Shown: positions 1 through 5,558, counted from the first letter of the stretch. The stretch: 5,588 nucleotides of DNA from Clostridia bacterium (GCA_008668455.1 RQCD01000226.1:1-5588), one strand, 5' to 3'. Notes: generated by a model not told the origin, from the letters alone. Made by a program: numbers and translations.

Positions 1-1
1 G

Positions 2-7
2 TATAAT
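2..7 (+). promoter_or_regulatory. Possible -10 box for the araC-trxB operon
   Basis: A perfect TATAAT hexamer lies at the very left edge, about 77 bases before the chosen start codon of the AraC-family gene. Its -35 partner would lie outside the window, so this cannot be confirmed as a promoter. If real, transcription would start near position 14 and leave a leader of about 70 bases. The leader is AT-rich and shows no obvious hairpin. Confidence 0.35.
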
Positions 8-83
8 AGATATAGCAAATAAAACATAAATGACAATAAACGTGTTATATTTTTACAGAAGAAAACAGGAAAGGGGTATTACA

Positions 84-986
84 ATGGAAGAAATGCAGCA
101 TTTGCCGGCGGCATGGCAGGACTTTTTATCCGGGCAGCGCTTTTCTCCGGCAATCGTGAAATCGCTGGAACGCATTCACGACCGGTCGTGGGAAATGAAA
201 CCGAACCGGCACAGCCATTTTGAAATGGTATATATTAAAAAAGGCTGTGTAAACTATCAGATAGAAGGAAGGAACGTGATTTTAAATCCGTATGATCTGA
301 TTCTGATTAAGCCGGAAACGCTCCATGTAGTGAGGGTGGAATCGGACGAAATGTGCGAGCTGTTTGTTCTAAGCTTTGCTTTTGAAAATCATTCCAATGC
401 CACAAGGCAGCCTGATTTTATGGACTTTTTAGAGGATTCCCAAACCAGAAGCTACATCCATTTAAGCCTGACCCGAAAAAATGAAATCACCGCTGTTTTC
501 GACAGGATCGTCCGGGAACGGCAGAAAGCGCGCGAATGGGATCATGTGATGGTGAATCTTCTGATGATGGAGCTTTTTGTGCTCCTCTCTCGCGCCGTGC
601 GAGAGGAATGGGAGCAGAACGGCAGAAACCGTTCCTTAAAAATGAAGGAGCTTTTACTCGCGGCAAGGGACTATATTGACCGGAACTACAGCAAAAATAT
701 CACGCTGTCGGATGTTGCCCAGTATATTTATTTAAGCGAAAGCTATCTGGCGCATTCCTTTAAGCAGGAATTCGGAATCAGTCCGAAAAGCTATCTTTTG
801 CAGGTGCGCATCCGCGCCGCAAAGGACTTTCTGGAAAACACACAGATGAAAATCGGAGATATCGCCCTGATGGTCGGTTTTTCCGGTCAGCAGCGGTTTA
901 ACGATATTTTTAAGAAGCAGGAGCATATGACCCCCTTAAAATATCGGAAGCAAAGCCGCTTAACACATTTAAATCAAGAGAGGTAA
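84..986 (+). CDS. AraC-family transcriptional regulator with cupin sensor domain
   Basis: This 300-residue protein has the usual AraC layout. The N-terminal cupin-like sensor (about residues 25-100) carries a metal- or ligand-type HxHxxE motif (H43, H45, E47) and a later His (H81, in KPETLH). The C-terminal half holds two helix-turn-helix units: one around 206-234 (ITLSDVAQYIYLSESYLAHS) and one around 256-289, ending in the family signature with GFSGQQRFNDIFKK and TPLKY. The start at 84 is preferred over an in-frame ATG at 30 because AGGAAAGGGG lies about 7 bases before it; the earlier ATG has no ribosome binding site and would add 18 atypical residues. It leads a run of four same-strand genes and ends 6 bases before trxB, so it probably controls that operon or a nearby target. 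The effector is unknown; many AraC proteins with this fold sense sugars or small organic molecules. Confidence 0.93.
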   Translation: MEEMQHLPAAWQDFLSGQRFSPAIVKSLERIHDRSWEMKPNRHSHFEMVYIKKGCVNYQIEGRNVILNPYDLILIKPETLHVVRVESDEMCELFVLSFAFENHSNATRQPDFMDFLEDSQTRSYIHLSLTRKNEITAVFDRIVRERQKAREWDHVMVNLLMMELFVLLSRAVREEWEQNGRNRSLKMKELLLAARDYIDRNYSKNITLSDVAQYIYLSESYLAHSFKQEFGISPKSYLLQVRIRAAKDFLENTQMKIGDIALMVGFSGQQRFNDIFKKQEHMTPLKYRKQSRLTHLNQER

Positions 987-992
987 GAACAG

Positions 993-1919
993 ATGATTTA
1001 CGATTTTATGATTATCGGCGCAGGCCCTGCCGGACTTTCTGCCGCACTTTATGCCGGCAGAGCCGGACTTTCCACCCTGGTGTTAGAAAGTCTTGGAGCA
1101 GGCGGACAGATGAACAATACCGACGAGATTGCAAACTATCCCGGTTTTTTGGACAATCCGTCCGGTGCGGCGCTTTCCGGGAAAATGCGCGCGCATGCGG
1201 CGCAGTATGGCGCAGAATTTCGCACAGAGCGCGTAAAAGGCATTGATCAGATTGACGGAAGAATCAAGTTCGTTCACACCCGGAGGGCGACCTATGAGGC
1301 AAGAACAATTCTGTTTGCCACCGGCGCTGCTCCGAAAAAGCTCGGCGCAGAGGGGGAGGAGCATTTTTCCGGGATCGGAGTCTCCTATTGTGCCACCTGT
1401 GACGGCGCATTTTTCCGCGGTCAGACCACCGCTGTGGTGGGCGGCGGCAATACTGCCTTTGAGGACGCACTCTTTTTAGCGCGCTTTTGCCCCCGGGTAT
1501 ATTTAATCCATCGGAGCAACCGTTTCCGGGCAAGCGCAGTTTTAGTTTCCCAGGCGCGGAGGAATCCGAGAATTGAAATTTTAGAATTTACCACTGTGAA
1601 AAAAATTCTGGGCGACACCACGGTACGTCAGTTAGAATTAGAAGACACGCGCACCGGCGCACATCAAGCCTTAGACTGCTCCGGCATATTCGTCGCAGTC
1701 GGCAGAACACCGGCAGCCGAGATTGTTCCGCCGGAGGTGGAACGGGATGATGGCGGTTTTATTAAAACCAATGAGAAAATGCAGACAAATCTTCCGGGCG
1801 TTTTTGCTGCCGGAGATCTCCGCACCACTCCCCTGCGCCAGGTGATTACCGCCGCCGCAGACGGAGCGGTTGCCGCAAGCTATGCGCAAAGCTATCTGGA
1901 AGAAAAGGAATGGTTATAA
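993..1919 (+). CDS. trxB: Thioredoxin reductase (NADPH/FAD-dependent type)
   Basis: This 308-residue protein has the normal length for low-molecular-weight thioredoxin reductase, a cytoplasmic flavoenzyme that passes NADPH electrons through FAD to a redox-active disulfide and on to thioredoxin. Visible motifs in order: the FAD dinucleotide fold GAGPAG (residues 9-14), the redox pair CATC (133-136), the nucleotide-binding GGGNTA (150-155), HRSNRFRA (173-180), and the second FAD motif GVFAAGD (269-275). One detail is unusual: the classical HRRxxFRA signature, whose arginines contact the NADPH phosphate, reads HRS here, so the second Arg is Ser. The ribosome binding site GAGAGG (978-983) abuts the upstream araC stop codon, suggesting co-translation. 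No thioredoxin gene is adjacent, so the partner must be encoded elsewhere or be another dithiol protein. The family call is very secure; the preferred electron donor is less so. Confidence 0.96.
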   Translation: MIYDFMIIGAGPAGLSAALYAGRAGLSTLVLESLGAGGQMNNTDEIANYPGFLDNPSGAALSGKMRAHAAQYGAEFRTERVKGIDQIDGRIKFVHTRRATYEARTILFATGAAPKKLGAEGEEHFSGIGVSYCATCDGAFFRGQTTAVVGGGNTAFEDALFLARFCPRVYLIHRSNRFRASAVLVSQARRNPRIEILEFTTVKKILGDTTVRQLELEDTRTGAHQALDCSGIFVAVGRTPAAEIVPPEVERDDGGFIKTNEKMQTNLPGVFAAGDLRTTPLRQVITAAADGAVAASYAQSYLEEKEWL

Positions 1920-1921
1920 AT

Positions 1922-2410
1922 ATGAAAGAAATTACAATCAGAGCGTATCAGCCGGAGGATCTTCCTGCAATGCTTACCATCTGGAATGAGGTTGTGGAGG
2001 ACGGCGAGGCATTTCCGCAGGAGGAATGCCTGACCGGGGAAACCGGCGCGGCATTTTTTGCTGCACAAAGCTATTGCGGTGTTGCCGTATCGGATGAAAA
2101 CGTGGTTGGCTTATACATACTGCATCCGAACAACGTGGGCAGATGCGGACATATTTCCAACGCCAGCTATGCCGTATCGAAAAAACTCCGCGGTCTGCAC
2201 ATCGGCGAAATGCTTGTGTTGGACTGTATCCGGCAAGGCAAAGAACACGGATTCCGGATATTGCAGTTTAACGCAGTGGTGGAGGAAAATATCCGCGCGC
2301 GGCATTTATACGAACGGCTCGGCTTTACGCAGCTTGGCACAATTCCGGGCGGTTTCCGGAAAAAGGACGGAAGTTATTCTGCCATTTGCCCTTATTATAT
2401 TGAACTATAA
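1922..2410 (+). CDS. GNAT-family N-acetyltransferase
   Basis: This 162-residue single-domain protein fits the GNAT fold, which transfers an acetyl group from acetyl-CoA to an amine. The N-terminus (MKEITIRAYQPEDLPAM) is the typical first strand and helix. The acetyl-CoA pyrophosphate-binding segment is at residues 83-99 (YAVSKKLRGLHIGEMLV, matching R-G-x-x-I-G), and the late motif N-x-x-A-x-x-L-Y-E-R-L-G-F is at 123-135. The substrate cannot be read from the sequence; it could be a small molecule, peptide or protein N-terminus. An in-frame ATG at 1910 overlaps the trxB stop, but AAAAGG would be only 1 base from it; the ATG at 1922 gives a workable though long spacing and the canonical family N-terminus. 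It follows trxB by 2 bases and is almost certainly co-transcribed. Confidence 0.9.
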   Translation: MKEITIRAYQPEDLPAMLTIWNEVVEDGEAFPQEECLTGETGAAFFAAQSYCGVAVSDENVVGLYILHPNNVGRCGHISNASYAVSKKLRGLHIGEMLVLDCIRQGKEHGFRILQFNAVVEENIRARHLYERLGFTQLGTIPGGFRKKDGSYSAICPYYIEL

Positions 2411-2428
2411 TAGAAAGGAAGTCTTTTT

Positions 2429-3412
2429 ATGAAAATCAACAAGAAACTCTTAGCGGCAGCAGGCGCGGTGTTAGGGGTTGCAGCAAGCGCGGCAGCAGGC
2501 GCCTATGTCACCACCAAGCTGATGGTGCAGACTGCGCTCGACCGGGAGCAGCCGAAGATCACCAGGCGCGCAAACAAACGGATTGCCGGTCATCAGAAAA
2601 ACGAAGAATTTGAGACTGCGCAGATGGACGCAGCAGAGGCGCTCCGGGAGCAGGATCACGAAAACGTGGAAATCACCAGCGACGACGGGCTTCGCCTTGC
2701 AGGACACTTTTACCCCTGCGAGAACGCAAAGCGTGTGATCATCGCATTCCACGGCTGGCGTTCCTCCTGGGATCGGGATTTCGGCATGATTGCAGAGTTC
2801 TGGCATCAGCACGGATGCAGTGTGCTTTATGCAGAGCAGAGAGGACAGAACGCAAGCGGCGGCAAATATATGGGCTTTGGCTTAAAAGAACGGTTCGACT
2901 GCGTGAACTGGGCAAACTGGGTGAACTGCCGGTGCGGCAAAAACCTGCCGGTTTATCTTGCCGGAGTTTCCATGGGCGCAACCACCGTTTTGATGGCGTC
3001 TGATCTGCAATTTCCGGAAAATGTGCGCGGCATCATTGCCGACTGCGGCTTTACCTCCCCCAAAGAGATCTGGCGGCATGTTGCGAAAAAGAATCTACAT
3101 ATGCCCTATGGGGTCGGTGAAACGATTGCAGACGCAATCTGTAAAAAGAAGCTGGAGATTCCCTCGGATGATCACTCCACCATAGAAGCATTGGAAAAAA
3201 CCAGACTTCCGGTACTCTTTATCCACGGAACGGACGATCACTTTGTACCGGTTGACATGACCTATGAAAACTACGAGGCATGCGCGTCCCAAAAATGGCT
3301 TGTAATCGTACCGGGCGCAGATCATGCCATGAGCTATTATGTGAATCCGAGAGAATACCAGAATGCTGTTTTAAGCTTCTGGCAGAATTATGATCAGGAG
3401 CATACTGTTTAA
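2429..3412 (+). CDS. Alpha/beta hydrolase with N-terminal hydrophobic anchor
   Basis: This 327-residue protein is a serine hydrolase of the alpha/beta fold, probably an esterase, lipase or peptidase-like enzyme of unknown substrate. A lysine-rich start (K2, K5, K6) is followed by an Ala/Leu-rich hydrophobic stretch (about 7-27) with no clear cleavage site, suggesting a signal anchor. The oxyanion-hole motif is FHGW (107-110). The nucleophile elbow GVSMG places Ser181. HGTDDHFVP (266-274) supplies the likely acid Asp270, and GADH supplies His299, so the catalytic triad is complete. The ribosome binding site GAAAGGAA lies 8 bases before the ATG. It is the last gene before the terminator at 3440-3485 and follows the GNAT gene by 18 bases. 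Around eight cysteines are present, which is unusual for an exported protein and leaves the side of the membrane uncertain. Confidence 0.9.
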   Translation: MKINKKLLAAAGAVLGVAASAAAGAYVTTKLMVQTALDREQPKITRRANKRIAGHQKNEEFETAQMDAAEALREQDHENVEITSDDGLRLAGHFYPCENAKRVIIAFHGWRSSWDRDFGMIAEFWHQHGCSVLYAEQRGQNASGGKYMGFGLKERFDCVNWANWVNCRCGKNLPVYLAGVSMGATTVLMASDLQFPENVRGIIADCGFTSPKEIWRHVAKKNLHMPYGVGETIADAICKKKLEIPSDDHSTIEALEKTRLPVLFIHGTDDHFVPVDMTYENYEACASQKWLVIVPGADHAMSYYVNPREYQNAVLSFWQNYDQEHTV

Positions 3413-3439
3413 AGCAAGAACAAGCGACAGCATAGTAGA

Positions 3440-3485
3440 CCGCCCGGTATAAAGGCAAAGCGCCTTGATTGCCGGGCGGCTTTTT
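3440..3485 (+). terminator. Intrinsic terminator ending the araC-trxB-GNAT-hydrolase operon
   Basis: A perfect 8-bp GC-rich stem (CCGCCCGG at 3440-3447 with CCGGGCGG at 3472-3479) is followed by C and TTTTT (3481-3485). The loop holds a second 5-bp stem (AAGGC 3452-3456 with GCCTT 3462-3466), giving a two-tier hairpin. It begins 27 bases after the hydrolase stop codon and separates the left operon from the superoxide-defence genes. Confidence 0.9.
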
Positions 3486-3567
3486 CGTGTGGGCCGGTCT
3501 TGACTGAAAAGCTTCAATAATCTGCCATTGTGCATAACGCCGAAATTACGGAAGTTGATAACGATTT

Positions 3568-3593
3568 CTGTCGGTTGTCTTGACAACAGGCAG
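3568..3593. promoter_or_regulatory. Candidate operator: 26-base palindrome over the -35 box
   Basis: The sequence is symmetric about TT at 3580-3581. The inner core GTTGTC-TT-GACAAC is perfect over 6 bp per arm, and pairing extends outward to CTG/CAG so that 10 of 12 positions match. The -35 hexamer TTGACA forms part of the right half, so a dimeric protein bound here would block RNA polymerase. The core does not resemble the AT-rich PerR or Fur boxes, so the regulator is not obvious. A role as an operator is inferred. Confidence 0.45.
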
Positions 3594-3608
3594 CAATTAG
3601 TATATAAT
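3580..3608 (+). promoter_or_regulatory. Consensus sigma-A-type promoter for the superoxide-defence operon
   Basis: The -35 TTGACA (3580-3585) and -10 TATAAT (3603-3608) both match consensus perfectly and are separated by the optimal 17 bases. Transcription would begin near 3615, giving a leader of about 48 bases before the flavin reductase-rubredoxin start codon. A promoter this strong is usually held down by a repressor, which fits the palindrome over its -35 box. Confidence 0.88.
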
Positions 3609-3662
3609 TACTGTTAGGAACAATTCCGAATAATAATGATATACAGAAAGGATGAAAAACTT

Positions 3663-4265
3663 ATGAACAACCGAATAAATCAGTCTGCAATGTTTCGGCT
3701 TCAATACGGTCTCTACTGCCTGACCTCCAGGGACGGAGCAAAGGATAACGGCTGTATCGTCAATACGGCAATACAGGTTACAAGCGATCCTCAAATGGTT
3801 GCCGTTACGGTCAGCAAGCAGAACTACACCTGCGACATCATAAAGAAAACCGGAGAAATGAACATTAACTGCCTGTCAAAGGATACCCCGTTTGAAGTTT
3901 TTAAAAGATACGGATTTCAAAGCGGCAGAGCTGCCGATAAATTTACAGACATATCATTTGAGCGAAGTGCAAACGGACTTGCTATTCTGCCGGAACATGC
4001 AAATGCGTATATTTCGGTATCGGTAAAGCAGGAGGTTGATTTGGGCTCTCACATTATGTTTATCGGCTGCGTTACCGAGGCGGAGGTTCTCTCGGACAGC
4101 GAAACGATCACCTACGGACATTATCAGAGCAGGATAAAGCCGAAGCCCGAAAAAAAAGGCTTTGTATGCAAAATATGCGGATATGTGTATAGCGGCGATG
4201 TGCTGCCGGAGGACTATATATGCCCGATCTGCAAGCACGGAGCTGTTGATTTTGAGCCAATGTAA
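3663..4265 (+). CDS. Flavin reductase-rubredoxin fusion (Hrb-like)
   Basis: This 200-residue protein joins two redox domains. Residues 1 to about 158 match the FMN-binding flavin reductase-like domain of high-molecular-weight rubredoxins: an N-terminal FRLQYGLYCLTS, then the NGCIVNTAIQVTSDP segment and a central GFQSGRAADKF. The C-terminal part (about 165-200) is a compact rubredoxin with its iron bound by C169, C172, C187 and C190 in CKICG and CPICKHG; the loop between the pairs is short, as in other Hrb-type fusions. In acetogens such proteins take electrons from NAD(P)H and pass them to a diiron flavoprotein. Here the gene is followed 15 bases later by desulfoferrodoxin, so it is the likely electron donor to superoxide reductase (inference). 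The start at 3663 is preferred over the in-frame ATG at 3636 because AAAGGA lies 10-12 bases upstream of it. Confidence 0.92.
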   Translation: MNNRINQSAMFRLQYGLYCLTSRDGAKDNGCIVNTAIQVTSDPQMVAVTVSKQNYTCDIIKKTGEMNINCLSKDTPFEVFKRYGFQSGRAADKFTDISFERSANGLAILPEHANAYISVSVKQEVDLGSHIMFIGCVTEAEVLSDSETITYGHYQSRIKPKPEKKGFVCKICGYVYSGDVLPEDYICPICKHGAVDFEPM

Positions 4266-4280
4266 AAAGGAAGAATCGTT

Positions 4281-4667
4281 ATGAAACAACAGTTTTACGA
4301 GTGCGGTCACTGCGGAAACATGATTGCCTATGTCAGGGACAGCGGATTTCCTGTTATCTGCTGCGGCGAAGAAATGCGTGAGGTAATTCCCGGCACAATT
4401 GACGCATCACCGGAAAAGCATATTCCGGAATATTCTGTCAAGAACGGAATTGTAACGGTCGATGTAGGCTCCATACTCCATCCGATGAGCGAGGAACATC
4501 ACATCGAATGGATTTCAATCCAGACAAGATACGGCAATCAGCGCAAGGAGCTATGTCCAACAGGCGAACCGAGGGTAAGCTTTGCCATCAGCGAGGGCGA
4601 CGAGGTTGAGGCAGTCTTTGCTTACTGCAATCTACACGGACTATGGGAGGCAGGCGGAGAAAGATGA
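4281..4667 (+). CDS. dfx: Desulfoferrodoxin (class II superoxide reductase)
   Basis: This 128-residue protein has the standard length for desulfoferrodoxin, a cytoplasmic iron protein that reduces superoxide to hydrogen peroxide without making oxygen. The N-terminal desulforedoxin domain has all four iron ligands: C8, C11, C27 and C28. The catalytic domain has the full square-pyramidal iron site: H47, H67, H73 and H119 plus C116 (in CNLHGLW), with E45 and K46 next to H47, as in active members. HPMSEEHHIEWI (67-78) is the family hallmark. The ribosome binding site AAAGGAAG lies upstream of the ATG. It needs an electron donor, and the rubredoxin fusion immediately upstream is the natural candidate. 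Its product, peroxide, is what a PerR-type regulator such as the one downstream would sense. Confidence 0.97.
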   Translation: MKQQFYECGHCGNMIAYVRDSGFPVICCGEEMREVIPGTIDASPEKHIPEYSVKNGIVTVDVGSILHPMSEEHHIEWISIQTRYGNQRKELCPTGEPRVSFAISEGDEVEAVFAYCNLHGLWEAGGER

Positions 4668-4753
4668 AAATACAGCTATTTTCCGTGCTGCAATCCGAAG
4701 GATTTTTTTCGCCAGAATGCCGAATCACAAACCTGAAATATGACAAAGCTTAA
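4664..4753 (+). CDS. Small ORF of 29 codons, translationally coupled to dfx
   Basis: The ATG overlaps the dfx stop codon as ATGA, and GGAGAAAG lies just before it, so ribosomes finishing dfx could restart here. The predicted 29-residue peptide begins MKIQLFSVLQSEGFFSPEC and ends TNLKYDKA. It has no transmembrane segment and one cysteine, and I do not recognise it. It ends 15 bases before the perR start, so it fills the gap between two real genes and could keep ribosomes moving toward perR. It may equally be a chance ORF or the remnant of a deleted gene. Confidence 0.35.
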   Translation: MKIQLFSVLQSEGFFSPECRITNLKYDKA

Positions 4754-4768
4754 GGGAGCGCATCTATC

Positions 4769-5161
4769 ATGCCAAAACACAGAGAAACAAAACAGCGCAG
4801 AATGGTTCTGGAAGCGGTCAGAAGCCACACAGATCATCCGACTGCCAACACGATATATGAGGAGGTTCATGCAATTGACTGTAAAATCAGTCAGGGTACC
4901 GTATACCGGAATTTAAACTGTCTGTCGGAGGACGGCGAGATACTGCATATCAAGATGCCGGGTGCGGACAGATATGATTTAAGAACCGATCTTCACTATC
5001 ATATTAGCTGTCTTAAATGCGGAAAGGTAATCAACATTCCGTTTGATTACCTTTCCGCTCCGGATGAAAAGGTTGCGGATGTAACCGGCTACACAGTATT
5101 CCGTCACAGAGCCGTATTTGAAGGAATCTGCCCGGAATGTAAGAAAGAAAACAGTCTATAA
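4769..5161 (+). CDS. perR: Fur-family repressor, PerR-like peroxide sensor
   Basis: This 130-residue protein is a metal-dependent repressor of the Fur family. The N-terminal winged helix includes HPTANTIYEEV (23-33) and the recognition helix ISQGTVYRNLNCL (40-52). The structural zinc site is intact: C81 and C84 (CLKCG), C121 and C124 (CPEC). By alignment with Bacillus PerR, the regulatory site has H23, D70, H76 and H78, the His residues whose oxidation releases DNA. The fifth ligand, Asp104 in Bacillus PerR, aligns with N89 (spacing from C84 is the same), which is unusual. GGGAG (4754-4758) precedes the ATG. Its place after superoxide reductase suggests it controls this operon, by autoregulation, and other peroxide-defence genes. 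PerR is the best fit; another Fur subgroup is possible because of the Asn. Confidence 0.85.
   Translation: MPKHRETKQRRMVLEAVRSHTDHPTANTIYEEVHAIDCKISQGTVYRNLNCLSEDGEILHIKMPGADRYDLRTDLHYHISCLKCGKVINIPFDYLSAPDEKVADVTGYTVFRHRAVFEGICPECKKENSL
5019..5058. repeat. Perfect 16-bp inverted repeat inside perR
   Basis: GCGGAAAGGTAATCAA (5019-5034) and its exact reverse complement TTGATTACCTTTCCGC (5043-5058) are separated by 8 bases. The element spans codons 84-97 of perR, from the last zinc-site Cys of the first pair to the start of the dimerisation region. The RNA would form a very stable stem-loop. No T-tract follows, so it is not an ordinary terminator. Confidence 0.95.
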
Positions 5162-5181
5162 TCCGAAGGCGGGGAAAGAGC

Positions 5182-5428
5182 ATGCATATTGCCGGACTTC
5201 AAAAACTGTCCCTCCTGGGCTATCCGGGAAAGGTCGCCTGTACGGTATTTCTTTCGGGCTGCAGCCTTCGCTGTCCGTATTGTCACAACGCGGAGCTGAT
5301 TTCTCCGCAGGCTTCCGGCGAAGAAATTTCCCAAACCAGACTGATGGAATTTCTTGACCTGTGCAAAAGGAAAAATTGACGGAGTCTGCATAAGCGGCGG
5401 CGAGCCAACGCTTTGCTCCGGGCTTCCC
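5182..5428 (+). pseudogene. Broken NrdG2-type radical SAM activase (frameshifted and truncated)
   Basis: The first 63 codons match the start of the anaerobic ribonucleotide reductase activating protein family (NrdG2-like), which uses S-adenosylmethionine and a 4Fe-4S cluster to generate a glycyl radical on its partner enzyme. The cluster motif is C27-SLR-C31-PY-C34, in the expected FLSGC..CPYCHN context. The reading frame stops at TGA 5377-5379, but after an A-run at 5371-5375 the next frame continues as IDGVCISGGEPTLCSGLP, the expected SAM-binding GGEP region; one extra A explains this. Similarity then ends near 5428, after about 82 codons of a family usually over 200 residues long. G13 replaces the usual Asp of the DYPG motif, perhaps further decay. 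GGGGAAAG precedes the ATG and the gene starts 20 bases after perR. A homopolymer sequencing error could explain the frameshift, but not the missing C-terminal part. Confidence 0.8.
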
Positions 5429-5432
5429 ACTA

Positions 5433-5558
5433 TTATATCAACTTGCCTGATAATATTTGATTTTCTTGTTTATCTTGGAAATATTGTTTAATATCCTGTA
5501 TCACCATAGATTCAAGATTCTGAGCACAAAACTCTTTTTCCTCTTTGGTTGCTTTCAT
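5433..5558 (-). CDS. Small unrecognised ORF, 41 codons, in AT-rich edge DNA
   Basis: On the minus strand an ATG at 5558-5556 is preceded by GGAAGGTGATTTT, a well-placed ribosome binding site. It opens a 41-residue protein starting MKATKEEKEFCAQNLESMV and ending ILSGKLI, followed by tandem stops TAA and TAG. It is strongly charged and predicted helical, without a membrane segment. I do not recognise the family. The DNA is visibly more AT-rich than the genes to the left, and the stop falls within about 5 bases of where the radical SAM similarity ends, so this could be the N-terminal fragment of a longer gene cut at the junction, or a complete small gene of a mobile element. Any promoter would lie beyond the window. 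Confidence 0.5.
   Translation of the reverse strand: MKATKEEKEFCAQNLESMVIQDIKQYFQDKQENQILSGKLI

Noticed and set aside
587..605. 7-bp hairpin CTCTCGC-GCCGT-GCGAGAG inside the AraC-family gene
   Set aside because: Short stem without a T-tract in ordinary coding sequence; no reason to assign a role.
1185..1196. 12-base palindrome ATGCGCGCGCAT within trxB
   Set aside because: A self-complementary alternation of G and C in coding sequence without a loop; likely chance.
1083..1889. Several overlapping ORFs opposite or out of frame to trxB
   Set aside because: They are shadows of a GC-rich gene with clear family motifs in its own frame; none has a ribosome binding site or recognisable protein.
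3497..3584. Direct repeat GTCTTGAC at 3497-3504 and 3577-3584
   Set aside because: Eight bases is well within chance; the first copy has no matching -10 box.
3371..3586. Minus-strand ORF of 71 codons across the terminator and promoter region
   Set aside because: It has only a TTG start, overlaps the hydrolase 3' end and reads through a strong terminator hairpin and promoter, so it is not called as a gene; only the 3490-3567 part is kept as a curiosity.
3597..3644. Possible PerR boxes around the -10 region and in the leader (TAATAATGATATAC)
   Set aside because: Only about half of the symmetric consensus positions match and the second half-site is poor, so no PerR box is claimed despite the suggestive context.
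4692..4709. Short hairpin AATCC-GAA-GGATT followed by Ts between dfx and perR
   Set aside because: The 5-bp stem with mostly A/T pairs is too weak for a convincing terminator, and perR downstream appears to depend on read-through.
4692..5169. Direct repeat AATCCGAAGG on both sides of perR (4692-4701 and 5160-5169)
   Set aside because: A ten-base repeat is expected several times by chance in a window of this length, and nothing else indicates a mobile unit.
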